Shown here in pieces: positions 1-8,614 of a DNA stretch of 64,000 nt. Both the position numbers and the translations under genes were made by a program. A model generated the notes under the pieces. That model did no database searches and was not told where the DNA came from. It worked only from the letters and a program-made list of their open reading frames with translations. The DNA comes from Bacillota bacterium (GTDB lineage Bacteria > Bacillota > UBA4882 > UBA8346). Where the stretch lies: contig JAEYRX010000002.1 in assembly GCA_023435225.1 (NCBI GenBank), positions 97,243 through 161,242 of the forward strand. Reading direction: 5' to 3'. The number at the start of each line of letters is the position of its first letter. The first letter of the stretch is position 1.

Positions 1-1
1 T

Positions 2-535
2 TTAGAGATCCCGGTTATTAAAAAAATCGAAGCCGAAATCCTGGAAGAAGAGAAAAAGACCGGAACTTTTCCGGTACAAATGAAGGTTTACCGTTTGGTT
101 AGGCATCTGATTAATCATTTTAATGTAGATTGTATTTTATTCTCCGAACAGAATATTGAGAAATTCAAACCAAGAGCAGCCTCTGACTTACGTCGCTTCA
201 TTCTACCGGTGGTCTCGCTTTCCCTGGAAAAACAGCGAGATTTGGATATGCTAAACTCTTTTCTTTTTGACCAGGTATATAAAAATCCAGTGGTATTGAT
301 GATGGCTGAAAAAGGGAAAATGATCCTGGAGAAACTTTTTAAACGGTTTTGGAATAATCCCCAATTACTGCCGGCTTCAGTCTGGCAAAAATCCGGAAAA
401 ATGACCGGTGAAAACACTAAAGCCCTTTTGATAGGGGATTATCTGGCTGGTTTAACCGATCGTCAAGCTATGGATATATATGAAATGATGTTTGAACCAT
501 ACACCAAAGTAATGAGTTTAGGGTTTGGAAAATGA
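2..535 (+). CDS. dgt: dGTPase-like dNTP triphosphohydrolase, C-terminal part (5' end outside window)
   Basis: The frame is open from the first bases of the window, so this is the C-terminal part (about 177 residues) of a longer protein. The end of the protein carries DYLAGLTDRQAMDIYEMMF, which matches the DYIAGMTDRYA signature near the C-terminus of HD-domain dGTP triphosphohydrolases. These enzymes hydrolyse dNTPs to the nucleoside and tripolyphosphate. The HD metal-binding residues lie upstream and cannot be checked. The stop overlaps the tlyA start by four bases (ATGA), so the two are probably co-translated. The identification rests on the C-terminal signature only. Confidence 0.75.
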   Translation, partial: LEIPVIKKIEAEILEEEKKTGTFPVQMKVYRLVRHLINHFNVDCILFSEQNIEKFKPRAASDLRRFILPVVSLSLEKQRDLDMLNSFLFDQVYKNPVVLMMAEKGKMILEKLFKRFWNNPQLLPASVWQKSGKMTGENTKALLIGDYLAGLTDRQAMDIYEMMFEPYTKVMSLGFGK

Positions 536-1329
536 AGCAAAGAGTAGATGTTTGGTTGGTGGAAAAAGGGTATTTTCAAAGCCGGGAACAGGCGCAACGA
601 TCAATAATGGCAGGTGAAGTTTTAATAAATAATAAACAGGTGGCTAAAGCCGGCCAATTAATAAATTATGATAATGCCGAGGTAACTCTTAACGGTAATA
701 TTCAAAAATATGTCAGCCGTGGCGCTTATAAGTTGGAAAAGGCAATCGAATTATTTAACATTAAAGTGCCCGGGCGAATTTGTTTTGATGCCGGAGCCTC
801 AACCGGAGGTTTCACTGATTATCTGTTGCAAGCAGGAGCGTCACATGTTTATGCCGTTGATGTCGGTTATGGTCAATTAGCATGGAAATTACGGCAGGAT
901 GACCGGGTGACTGTTTTTGAACGTGAGAATATCCGGTATTTTTCCAAAGAGAAACTTCCCCAACTCCCTAGTTTGATTACTGCCGATCTTTCTTTTATTT
1001 CCTTATCATTGGTAATGTCCAAATTTAAAGAATTACTAATTGCGGGAGGAGACTTAATAACCCTGATTAAACCGCAATTTGAAGCAGGGAAAGAAAAAGT
1101 AGGAAAAAAAGGTGTTGTCCGCGATAAAGCCGTTCACATAGAGGTATTAGAGCGTCTAATCCAAGATGGGAAGAATATTGGATGGTTTTTAAAAAGCCTT
1201 ACTTTTTCTCCGATTTTAGGTCCGGAAGGGAATATTGAGTATCTGGGACATTGGCAGTTGGAGACCGGGTCGGTATTTTCCGATTTGGAGCTGATAGTTG
1301 AAAAGTCGTGGGCAGAATTGAAATTATAA
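532..1329 (+). CDS. tlyA: TlyA family rRNA 2'-O-methyltransferase (hemolysin A family)
   Basis: The 265-residue protein has an N-terminal S4 RNA-binding domain (residues about 3-62) followed by an FtsJ-type Rossmann methyltransferase domain. The SAM-binding motif DAGASTGGFTDYLL sits near residue 83 and the acidic strand end VYAVDVGYGQL follows. This order and length are typical of TlyA, which 2'-O-methylates ribosomal RNA with SAM as donor; the hemolysin name is historical. The start overlaps the preceding dNTPase stop. No terminator separates the two genes. In many Firmicutes tlyA lies in an isoprenoid/DNA-repair cluster, but here it is followed by an alcohol dehydrogenase, so the local arrangement is different. 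Confidence 0.9.
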   Translation: MKQRVDVWLVEKGYFQSREQAQRSIMAGEVLINNKQVAKAGQLINYDNAEVTLNGNIQKYVSRGAYKLEKAIELFNIKVPGRICFDAGASTGGFTDYLLQAGASHVYAVDVGYGQLAWKLRQDDRVTVFERENIRYFSKEKLPQLPSLITADLSFISLSLVMSKFKELLIAGGDLITLIKPQFEAGKEKVGKKGVVRDKAVHIEVLERLIQDGKNIGWFLKSLTFSPILGPEGNIEYLGHWQLETGSVFSDLELIVEKSWAELKL

Positions 1330-1417
1330 CAATTTGGCAAAAAATATTTAAAAGTAAAGGATTTACTGCTAAAATAGCGAAATGTTGAGTAGGTTTTCAG
1401 GGAGATGATATTTTTAT

Positions 1418-2575
1418 ATGTCAGCCGTTCAAAGTTTTAATCTTAAAACTAAAATTATTTTTGGATTGGAATCAATCAGGGAACTTCCGAACGAAGGGAG
1501 CAATTATGGTCCCAAAGTCTTGATTGTTTCCGGCAAAAAAGCGTTGATTGAAAATGGAGTATTATCAAGAATTGAGGTTTTATTAAGAGGCTCCGGTTTT
1601 ATTGTTACTCCTTTTTATGAGATTGAACCGGAACCTTCTCTAGATACGGTAGCCAGGGGATTAAAAGTGGCTAAAGATAATCAAATAGACTGGGTTATCG
1701 GGATTGGCGGCGGAAGCGCCATGGACGCCGCCAAAACAATTGCCGGCTTAATTAATGCTGAAAGAGAACTGGAATATTATTTTGAAGGCGGCCGGATTTA
1801 TCATCCGGGAGTCCCATTGGTTACAATACCTTCTACGGCCGGCTCCGGAGCTGAAGTTACTTTTAATGCGGTTCTTTCCGATTTAAAGAATAAGGTGAAA
1901 AAATCAATCCGGGATCCCTTGTTGGCTGCAACAACTACTATTGTCGATCCTGAATTAACCTTAAGTTTACCTTCCGGGGTAACGGTTAATTCCGGAATGG
2001 ATGCGCTGGTACAAGCTATTGAAGCCTATACCTCCAAAGGCGCCACTCCCTTAACGGATGTATATGCTTATTCGGCTATTGAACGGATAACCGCCAATAT
2101 CGTTAAGGTTTTTCAAAACGGGGATGATATAGAAGCCAGGACGGAAATGGCTATGGGTAGTTTAATGGCGGGGATAGCTTTAAGTAATGCCCGTTTGGGA
2201 GCGGTTCATGGGATGGCTCATTCAATTGGAATGATAACCGGCAAACCACATGGATTAATCTGCGCTGTTCTACTGGTGCCGGTAATGCGTTTTAACCTGG
2301 CTGTTTGTTATGAAAAATATAGTGAAGTGGCTAAAGCTTTGGGGTTGAAGCTAATAGCCAATGGTGATGCTATCGATGCCGCCGCGGCCGGAATGAAGTA
2401 TTTAATGAGTCTCCAACGCAAGTTGGCAATCCCTCAATATATTTTCGAATTGGGGATTACCGAAGCCGACTTTCCAACTATTATCAATGAGAGCCTCACT
2501 TCCGGTTCAATGAAAGCCAACCCCCGCGAAGCAAAACCTGAGGATATAGTAAATATTTTAAGTGGGAACATTTGA
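1418..2575 (+). CDS. Iron-containing (group III) alcohol dehydrogenase
   Basis: A 385-residue protein of the iron-containing alcohol dehydrogenase family. The NAD(P)-binding signature GIGGGSAMDAAK is at residues 95-106. Metal-site positions are D195, H264 (in VHGMAHSIG) and H278 (in KPHGL). The fourth ligand, normally His in DALTHAIEAY, is Gln199 here (DALVQAIEAY). Gln at this position is tolerated in some subgroups, so the enzyme is probably functional, but its metal or substrate may differ. The family reduces aldehydes or oxidises alcohols with NAD(P)H; the substrate cannot be predicted. There is an 88-base gap from tlyA. Confidence 0.88.
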   Translation: MSAVQSFNLKTKIIFGLESIRELPNEGSNYGPKVLIVSGKKALIENGVLSRIEVLLRGSGFIVTPFYEIEPEPSLDTVARGLKVAKDNQIDWVIGIGGGSAMDAAKTIAGLINAERELEYYFEGGRIYHPGVPLVTIPSTAGSGAEVTFNAVLSDLKNKVKKSIRDPLLAATTTIVDPELTLSLPSGVTVNSGMDALVQAIEAYTSKGATPLTDVYAYSAIERITANIVKVFQNGDDIEARTEMAMGSLMAGIALSNARLGAVHGMAHSIGMITGKPHGLICAVLLVPVMRFNLAVCYEKYSEVAKALGLKLIANGDAIDAAAAGMKYLMSLQRKLAIPQYIFELGITEADFPTIINESLTSGSMKANPREAKPEDIVNILSGNI

Positions 2576-2645
2576 AGTTTATAGTGGATAGTGAATAGTT
2601 GATAGTTAAAAACTTACTGTCAATTGTCAACTATAAACTATCAAC
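2576..2645. repeat. Short intergenic inverted repeat of TATAGTTGATAGTT type
   Basis: The gap before speE is filled with repeats of the words TATAGT, GATAGT and their complements. A perfect 10-base inverted repeat, AGTTTATAGT at 2576-2585 and ACTATAAACT at 2630-2639, brackets it. A related string, GTTTATAGTTGATAGTTAAC, occurs at 37148-37167. It looks like a dispersed intergenic repeat rather than a regulator of speE. Confidence 0.5.
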
Positions 2646-2667
2646 TAAATTAAAAGGAGCACAGATA

Positions 2668-3498
2668 ATGGAACTTTGGTATACTGAAAAACAAACCCCT
2701 AATCTTGGTTTTTCATGTAAAATTAATAAGACAATACATATGGAAAAAACCGATTATCAGGATTTAGCCGTAATTGATACCGTTCAATACGGAAAGATGT
2801 TAGTGCTTGACGGAATGGTTATGACTACTGAAGTTGACGAGTTTGTCTATCATGAGATGATTTCTCATGTGGCGTTGAATACTCATCCCAACCCTAAGCG
2901 GGTTTTGGTTGTAGGCGGTGGCGACGGCGGGGCTATCCGGGAAATATTAAAACATAAAACCGTCGAAGAAGCGGTATTAGCTGAGATAGATCGCCGGGTA
3001 GTCGAAGTCAGTCAAGAACATTTACCAAGTATCGCCGGAGCTTTAACCCAACCGCGAGTTACTTTGGCAATTGGAGACGGGGTAGAACATGTCCGGCAAA
3101 ATAAAAATAAGTATGATGTAATCCTGATTGATTCTACCGAACCGATTGGTCCGGCGGTAGGATTATTCAGCCGGGAATTTTACCAAGATGTCCATCGGGC
3201 CCTAACAGATGATGGAATCATGGTAGCTCAAAGTGAATCACCATATATTAATCAGGATGTCATTCAAATGATTCATCGAAATCTGACCGGCGTTTTCCCA
3301 ATCAAATATCTTTACACAGCCAGTATCCCGACTTATCCTTCCGGATTATGGAGTTTTACCATTGCCAGTAAAAAGTATGACCCCTTAAAAGTTGATACTG
3401 AAAGCTTTCAGCCAATGGAAACCAAGTATTATACTCCGGAACTACATATGGGAGCCTTCAAATTACCTAGGTTTGTGGAGCAATTAATCAATGGATGA
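2668..3498 (+). CDS. speE: Spermidine synthase (polyamine aminopropyltransferase)
   Basis: The 276-residue product matches the usual SpeE length and start (MELWYTEKQTPNLGFS). An AAAGGAG ribosome binding site at 2653-2659 fixes the start at 2668, not at an upstream in-frame ATG. The glycine-rich decarboxy-SAM site VLVVGGGDGGAIREILKH, the EIDRRVVE strand and the IDSTEPIGPA catalytic loop are present. The enzyme transfers aminopropyl from decarboxylated SAM to putrescine in the cytoplasm. The next gene, speB, overlaps its end, so one transcript would supply the putrescine and spermidine steps. Confidence 0.95.
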   Translation: MELWYTEKQTPNLGFSCKINKTIHMEKTDYQDLAVIDTVQYGKMLVLDGMVMTTEVDEFVYHEMISHVALNTHPNPKRVLVVGGGDGGAIREILKHKTVEEAVLAEIDRRVVEVSQEHLPSIAGALTQPRVTLAIGDGVEHVRQNKNKYDVILIDSTEPIGPAVGLFSREFYQDVHRALTDDGIMVAQSESPYINQDVIQMIHRNLTGVFPIKYLYTASIPTYPSGLWSFTIASKKYDPLKVDTESFQPMETKYYTPELHMGAFKLPRFVEQLING

Positions 3499-4375
3499 TA
3501 AAATGAATATAAAATGGTGGGAAGAGAACGACCTTAAATCCCGGTTTATGGCGGCTTCTTTAGATTATGAAGAAACAAAGCTGGTATTGTATGGAGCTCC
3601 AATGGATTATACCGTCTCATTCAGACCAGGCTCCAGATTTGGTCCCAAATCAATCCGGGAAGTTTCCGAAGCGGTTGAAGAATATAGTTTTTATCAGGAT
3701 AAAGACTTGAGGAATATACATTTCTTTGATGCCGGAGATTTGTATTTGCCTTTTGGTAATGTTTCAAAGTCTTTGGACTTGATCAAAGAAGCTACGTTTA
3801 ACATTCACCGGGACGGTAAAATTCCTTTAATGCTCGGTGGTGAGCATTTGGTCAGCTGGCCGGCGATTAATTATCTCGCTGACCAATACCCCGATTTATT
3901 GGTAATTCATCTCGATGCCCATACCGATTTGCGGGAAGCTTATTTTGGAGAAGCTTTTTCCCATGCTTCGGTAATACGTTTGGCAGCGGATAAACTAGGA
4001 CCGGGCCGGGTTTACCAGTTTGGGATCCGTTCCGGCGATAAGCCGGACTTTGAATATGCCAGGACTCACACCAGGTTATATCCGGAAGAACTGTTAACTC
4101 CTTTTAACTCTTGTATCGCAGATTTTAAAGGAAAACCGGTTTATGTGACAATTGATATTGACGTCCTTGATCCGGCATTTGCCCCGGGGACCGGTACTCC
4201 TGAATCCGGTGGTATTTTTCCGAAAGAACTCTTTGGTTTTATCAAACAACTAGCAGGATTAAAAGTGGTTGGCGCTGACCTGGTTGAGATTGCTCCCGCT
4301 TATGATCAAACCGGAGCAACTCCGGTATTGGGAGCGAAGATAGTTCGGGAATTAATTTTGAGTATGATCAAATAA
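3491..4375 (+). CDS. speB: Agmatinase
   Basis: A ureohydrolase-family protein of 294 residues that converts agmatine to putrescine and urea. Manganese ligands are visible: GGEH (His119), DAHTD (D142, H144, D146) and DIDVLDPAFAPGTGTPE in the C-terminal third. The start at 3491 lies inside the end of speE and has GTGGAG ten bases upstream. An alternative ATG at 3503 is possible. The substrate assignment relies on the speE pairing: agmatinase gives putrescine, which SpeE then uses. A strong terminator follows at 4381. Confidence 0.93.
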   Translation: MDDKMNIKWWEENDLKSRFMAASLDYEETKLVLYGAPMDYTVSFRPGSRFGPKSIREVSEAVEEYSFYQDKDLRNIHFFDAGDLYLPFGNVSKSLDLIKEATFNIHRDGKIPLMLGGEHLVSWPAINYLADQYPDLLVIHLDAHTDLREAYFGEAFSHASVIRLAADKLGPGRVYQFGIRSGDKPDFEYARTHTRLYPEELLTPFNSCIADFKGKPVYVTIDIDVLDPAFAPGTGTPESGGIFPKELFGFIKQLAGLKVVGADLVEIAPAYDQTGATPVLGAKIVRELILSMIK

Positions 4376-4380
4376 AACAT

Positions 4381-4405
4381 ACCTGCCGAGTTGGCAGGTT
4401 TTTTT
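4381..4405 (+). terminator. Rho-independent terminator after speEB
   Basis: A seven-base perfect stem ACCTGCC/GGCAGGT (4381-4387 and 4393-4399) with a five-base loop is followed at once by a run of T. It lies six bases after the speB stop. Confidence 0.9.
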
Positions 4406-4411
4406 AATTAC

Positions 4412-4491
4412 ACCACAGAGGTCACAGAGGACACGGAGAAGAGCCTAATTTTTGTAAGAAAAACCTCTGTGTACTCTGTGTACTCTGTGGT
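4412..4491. repeat. CACAGAGG-type long inverted repeat
   Basis: Two 27-base arms (4412-4438 and 4465-4491) are imperfect reverse complements. Each is built from three tandem copies of a CACAGAG-like word. The element fills the gap between the speEB terminator and the end of the convergent phosphodiesterase gene. Such CACAGAGG repeats are dispersed in many bacterial genomes; no function is implied. Confidence 0.6.
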
Positions 4492-4507
4492 AAAAAAACA
4501 ATATCTC

Positions 4508-6424
4508 TTATTTAAAAATCGGTAGCACTTTACCATCCATCTCTGCCGGTTTTTCTTGACCAATTATTCTGAGAATGGTCGGCGCTAAATCCTGCATTTC
4601 AACATCTTTTACTTCTTTTTGCGGTTTAATCCGATTTCCGTTAACAATAAGAAAACCTTTAAAGAACTTTGGATCGCCCACATGATCACCGGACCAACCG
4701 GAAGTAATTTCATTACCCAAAATACCGGGTGCGAAAACTCCTGTTACGTCCATCGAACGGAATGTTGGATTAAAAGCAATCCGCAGATCCCCGGCATATT
4801 TGGAAGCAGGTCCGGGATAGATGGCCGAATAATCAAAAACTCTGGAAACCATTTTTTCACCGGTTTTTTCATTGATTACCCTTTTTTCAAAATAATCACT
4901 TATTGCTTGTTTGAGTTCCCGGTATTCCCGGCCAGGGGCAACTATTCCCGCTGCTTCCCGGCCTTTAAGATTTATCCGGATTTGGGGATCAATATCATAG
5001 GCAACAGCCTTAGTTTTGGACCAGTCAACATCTTGCCAGACATTGACCATCTTCTTATTTTTAGCCGCTTCTTTCAAAACCAGCCAGCCCATCTTCTGCA
5101 AATGGGCATTAATTGAGAGCGCATATTTAACTGCGCTAAAACCGTGGTCCGATAAAAGCAGGATAGTAGTATTTTCATCGGCATAATCAAGGATTTTACC
5201 TACTTCGGTATCAATAAACCGGTAGAATTTATCAACACAGTCACCATATTTAGCACCAATCTCCTTGGTATACATAGGATGTGTCGGATCAGTTGCATGC
5301 CAGAGGACATGTTGCAATCGATCGGTACTGGTAAAATTCATAATAAAGTAATCCCAATCGGTTTTTGCTAATAGGCCGGTAGCTGTAATTTCTCTAGCTT
5401 TAGCGGCAGAGTATAAACCTTCCAAAAAAGTATCATAATCAATAATTAGGTTTCCGGGACCGAATGGCGCATCAACCACATAATTCAACCGGGCTGTTTC
5501 CGGGACTGCTGATTTTAGAAGCTCCGGATTAGAACAGAACCCATCGACGGTAAGGGTAATCGGACTTAAATATATCTCCAATTCTCCGGCGTCAACCGCT
5601 TCAACATTATTTTTCAATACTTTTAGGTATGCGGTTCCTATTTTATCAGAGCTGAAATTTAAGGAAAATCGTGGGGAAGTTTCTCCTGATTCAAGACTGG
5701 CTAAAATAGCCCGACCATCTTTTTTAAAGGAAACTGCCAGGGTATTATATTCGTTAATCCCTTCATCAACTGTATCTAATAATAAAAAATAAAGAAAGTT
5801 CGATTGCTCACCGGAAACAATTTTCACTTCGGCTTCCAGCGGCGGAGAATAGGAGTCCGGAAGGTTGGTCCAACCGGAAGCTTCCCGGATATTTATTTTT
5901 TGATAAGGAGTTTTATCTTTTAAGTTGCTGTAAATTAAATATCCTCCTAGTTTATCGTTGGTTTTCATACCGCTAATCAGGATTCCTTTTCTTTTTATCC
6001 GGGGATCAGTGTCATACATATTGATAACTATTCCGGTTTTCCCGGCATTACTTAAGTAGTCCCATATTTCTTTTAGTCCGGTGGAATAGCCTTTGGGATT
6101 TAGCTGGTATTTACCGTCAGCAATGCTAAAAAAGCCGAACACTCCATGTTTACTCGGGTCGGTTCCAGTTTTAAAACTACTCCAGGAAACCGGCGACGGA
6201 GGTGGTAAAGGAGGCAAAATACTACCTGAAGCGCCACCTTCAATTAACCGGGCAATATTCGGTAAAATTCCCTGTTCAGCCAGATGAAAGAGGTATTCCG
6301 GTCTGGTTCCGTCAAGACCGATAACTATTAGCCGTTCTTTAGGATTATCGGCAATACTAGCGGTAAGAAAGATAGCGGCTAAAATATATATAATAGTTGC
6401 TAATAAAATAGTCTTTTTTCTCAT
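4508..6424 (-). CDS. Exported type I phosphodiesterase/nucleotide pyrophosphatase family protein
   Basis: About 638 residues with an N-terminal hydrophobic export signal (ILLATIIYILAAIFLTASIA). Members of this alkaline-phosphatase superfamily use two divalent metals and a Ser/Thr nucleophile. The first metal motif VIGLDGTRPEYL, the nucleophile region SPVSWSSFKTGTDPSKHG and the later LLLSDHGF and DHVG motifs are all present. The start at 6424 is preceded by a GGGGG-rich binding site. A longer in-frame reading from 6535 only runs through a MITE and is not real. The gene lies downstream of, and parallel to, a second exported member of the superfamily, with MITE copy 1 between them. The substrate is unknown; phosphodiester or nucleotide hydrolysis outside the membrane is likely. 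Confidence 0.82.
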   Translation of the reverse strand: MRKKTILLATIIYILAAIFLTASIADNPKERLIVIGLDGTRPEYLFHLAEQGILPNIARLIEGGASGSILPPLPPPSPVSWSSFKTGTDPSKHGVFGFFSIADGKYQLNPKGYSTGLKEIWDYLSNAGKTGIVINMYDTDPRIKRKGILISGMKTNDKLGGYLIYSNLKDKTPYQKINIREASGWTNLPDSYSPPLEAEVKIVSGEQSNFLYFLLLDTVDEGINEYNTLAVSFKKDGRAILASLESGETSPRFSLNFSSDKIGTAYLKVLKNNVEAVDAGELEIYLSPITLTVDGFCSNPELLKSAVPETARLNYVVDAPFGPGNLIIDYDTFLEGLYSAAKAREITATGLLAKTDWDYFIMNFTSTDRLQHVLWHATDPTHPMYTKEIGAKYGDCVDKFYRFIDTEVGKILDYADENTTILLLSDHGFSAVKYALSINAHLQKMGWLVLKEAAKNKKMVNVWQDVDWSKTKAVAYDIDPQIRINLKGREAAGIVAPGREYRELKQAISDYFEKRVINEKTGEKMVSRVFDYSAIYPGPASKYAGDLRIAFNPTFRSMDVTGVFAPGILGNEITSGWSGDHVGDPKFFKGFLIVNGNRIKPQKEVKDVEMQDLAPTILRIIGQEKPAEMDGKVLPIFK

Positions 6425-6460
6425 GTTATAAACCCCCAAATAATATAGTTCCTTTTTTAA

Positions 6461-6558
6461 GGAAGCGCTGATTAATCCGATTTTGTGCGAGCAAATATGC
6501 GGTATTAGGCATTTTGCGAAGCATAAAATCGTCACCTATTAAATTAATCAGCGCTTCC
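6461..6558 (+). mobile_element. 98-bp MITE, copy 1
   Basis: The core runs from GGAAGCGCTGATTAAT to ATTAATCAGCGCTTCC. It is flanked by TTAA on the left (6457-6460) and CTAA on the right (6559-6562), a one-base mismatch in the presumed 4-bp duplication. The right flank contains the stop codon of the minus-strand sulfatase-like gene. There is no transposase ORF. Confidence 0.88.
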
Positions 6559-8001
6559 CTAATAACCTAATTTATCGAGTAGTTCCTTGAGTTGTGAATC
6601 ATTTTGATTTAGATTTTCTCGGTTTGTAACAGGTTTAACTCTTTCCATCCATCGTAGAAGACGGTCTTTCAAAGATTTCACGATTTTGGGATGAGCTTTA
6701 GCAATATTCTCTGTTTCACCGAAGTCCTTTTGTAAATCATAAAGCTCAATATCTTCCGTTTCTATGTGATAAATAAGTTTATACTTTTTAGTACGGATCG
6801 CTTTTTTCTCTTTTCCATAAAGAATTGATTCGGAGTATACTTCATGAGTTTGATATTTTTCACCTTTTATCAATGGCAACAGGCTTTGTCCCTCAAAAAC
6901 GGTTTCATTTTTAGAATGGATCTTCAAAATATCCAGAATAGTCGGTAAAAAATCAACTTGCCGCACTTGCTGATCAATTTTACTTATTTCTCCGGGTGTT
7001 CCGAATTCTTTCGGATACCTGATTATCAGTGGTAAATGGATTTGTTCATCATAAAGAGTATGCCCGTGACCGAAACCCCAATTGAAATCCTCAAGCTCCT
7101 GGTTGGAAGCGCCGCCGTGTTCCCAAAATTCTTCTCCATGGTCTGAGCTTAGAATAATTAGGGTATTATCAGCAGTTTTTGTTTGGTTCAGTAAAGCTAT
7201 TGTTTTGCCGATATAATCATCAATATGACGAATTTCTGCTTCATATAATCGGTGGATTTGTTCTTTATCTTTTTTTGTGAGCAACGGTCCGCTGCGTCCG
7301 ATTTTATAGTTGCGAAACGGATTGGTAACTTGACCCTTATAATTAGGATCCCATAAATCTTGATAATATTTTTTTGGCGGCGCATAAGGCATATGCGGGT
7401 CCATATAATTTATCCAAACAAAAAACTTACGGTGTTTATTGTTGGCAAGCCATGATTTGAACCCTTGATACATTCTTTTAGCCGGAGGATATGGTAATCC
7501 GTCACCATGATGCAGACTTGACTTGGCAAAGAGGTCAAAACCTTGATCGAACCCATATTTCTCGGCAGCATTAGCATTACCTTGAAAGGCAGCCGTAACA
7601 TACCCGTTATCTCTTAAAATCTCGGCTAGTGTTAGATTTTCATTATCCAGTTTCCGGTTAACCGAGGTTAGATTGTTCATCTCCGCTCCATGCTGGGAGG
7701 GATAAAGTGAAGTAAAGAATGTGGCGAAACTGGGACGAGTCCAGGGACTGTGACTATAAAAATTAGTAAATAAAAGACCACCGGTTGCCAGGGCATTAAT
7801 GTTTTTTGTATTAATATTCTGATATCCATAGGAGCTAATATGATCAGCCCGGAGTGTATCAATGGTAATGAACAAGAGATTGGGTTGGTTGTTTTTGGTG
7901 AAACCGGATTGGCTTGATAAACCTAGTAAAATTAATAAAATTGATAACAAACCTAGCTTAAAGGTATGATTAATACGTGAAATAAATTGGCGGTGTTGCA
8001 T
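6559..8001 (-). CDS. Exported sulfatase-family protein with Thr at the formylglycine position
   Basis: The 480-residue protein has an N-terminal hydrophobic segment (LGLLSILLILLGL) and the sulfatase/alkaline-phosphatase fold. The metal motif ITIDTLRADH (D48) and the SSDHGEEFWEHG motif are clear. Where sulfatases carry C/S-x-P-S-R for formylglycine, this protein reads T88-R-P-S-F-A, so it is unlikely to be activated as a classical sulfatase. A phosphatase, phosphodiesterase or phosphotransferase role is more likely. The start at 8001 is set by AAAGGAG seven bases upstream. The TAG stop lies in the right-flank target repeat of MITE copy 1. Confidence 0.83.
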   Translation of the reverse strand: MQHRQFISRINHTFKLGLLSILLILLGLSSQSGFTKNNQPNLLFITIDTLRADHISSYGYQNINTKNINALATGGLLFTNFYSHSPWTRPSFATFFTSLYPSQHGAEMNNLTSVNRKLDNENLTLAEILRDNGYVTAAFQGNANAAEKYGFDQGFDLFAKSSLHHGDGLPYPPAKRMYQGFKSWLANNKHRKFFVWINYMDPHMPYAPPKKYYQDLWDPNYKGQVTNPFRNYKIGRSGPLLTKKDKEQIHRLYEAEIRHIDDYIGKTIALLNQTKTADNTLIILSSDHGEEFWEHGGASNQELEDFNWGFGHGHTLYDEQIHLPLIIRYPKEFGTPGEISKIDQQVRQVDFLPTILDILKIHSKNETVFEGQSLLPLIKGEKYQTHEVYSESILYGKEKKAIRTKKYKLIYHIETEDIELYDLQKDFGETENIAKAHPKIVKSLKDRLLRWMERVKPVTNRENLNQNDSQLKELLDKLGY

Positions 8002-8087
8002 TACACATCTCCTTTCCATAACATTATGCTTAATATGAGCATTTTTACACTTCTCTACCGGTTAAGGAAATTCCTTTTAATTAATTA

Positions 8088-8141
8088 CATTTGCATTTGG
8101 CTTTGAATTACAAATGCTTGGTGATAAGAATTTGCTTCATT
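8088..8141. repeat. 54-base intergenic repeat, copy 1
   Basis: The string ACATTTGCATTTGGCTTT, then a short variable part, then GATAAGAATTTGCTTCAT, recurs with few changes at 26260-26313. The surrounding gap (8002-8322) holds no other recognisable gene and is very AT-rich, consistent with promoters for the divergent genes on either side. Confidence 0.5.
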
Positions 8142-8322
8142 ATATACGGATTAAATATAAATTTTCTTTTTTTATATATTTAAACTGCAGGAAAAACAAG
8201 TAAAAAAATAGAAAATACAAATACTGGCACAACTAATAAATTAGAATGACAATAAAAAATTAAAAGTATGAAAGTTGTATAAATTGCTTTTAAGTGTAAA
8301 GATTATGAAGGAGTGGCGTAAA

Positions 8323-8610
8323 ATGAGCATGAATGTTTGCGGCTATAAGTTTGAAGGGCCGTTTAGTGTAGAAACAACTGTGGTTCCGGTTAACCGGGCC
8401 GCGGTCTATGTAATAATCCAATATGCTGAAGATGGGCAGTGTTATGTCCGGGATGTCGGGGTCTCCAATGAACAAAATTGGGATCGTAATAATTATGACG
8501 GTTCACTAGCTCTATATTTAAGATATATGCCAAGTACCGAGGGATATACCAGCGCCGATCGCCAGGAATTGGCCTGTAAAATATGGAATTATTATCAACT
8601 CTCTGGTTAA
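8323..8610 (+). CDS. Small protein of unknown function (95 aa)
   Basis: I do not recognise this protein. The start at 8323 is chosen because AAGGAG lies nine bases upstream; the open frame extends further upstream without a binding site. It has no signal peptide or membrane segment. The central part reads AAVYVIIQYAEDGQCYVRDV, which faintly recalls the first strands of GIY-YIG-like folds, but the diagnostic residues are not clear. It is followed four bases later by a phosphodiesterase gene, so they are probably co-transcribed. Confidence 0.6.
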   Translation: MSMNVCGYKFEGPFSVETTVVPVNRAAVYVIIQYAEDGQCYVRDVGVSNEQNWDRNNYDGSLALYLRYMPSTEGYTSADRQELACKIWNYYQLSG

Positions 8611-8614
8611 TCTA

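Noticed and set aside
4619..5116. 165-codon frame opposite the phosphodiesterase gene
   Set aside because: Antisense to a well-supported gene, with low-quality composition and no family.
6425..6535. N-terminal extension of the phosphodiesterase gene to an ATG at 6535
   Set aside because: The extra 37 codons run through MITE copy 1; the ATG at 6424 has a binding site and opens with a signal peptide.
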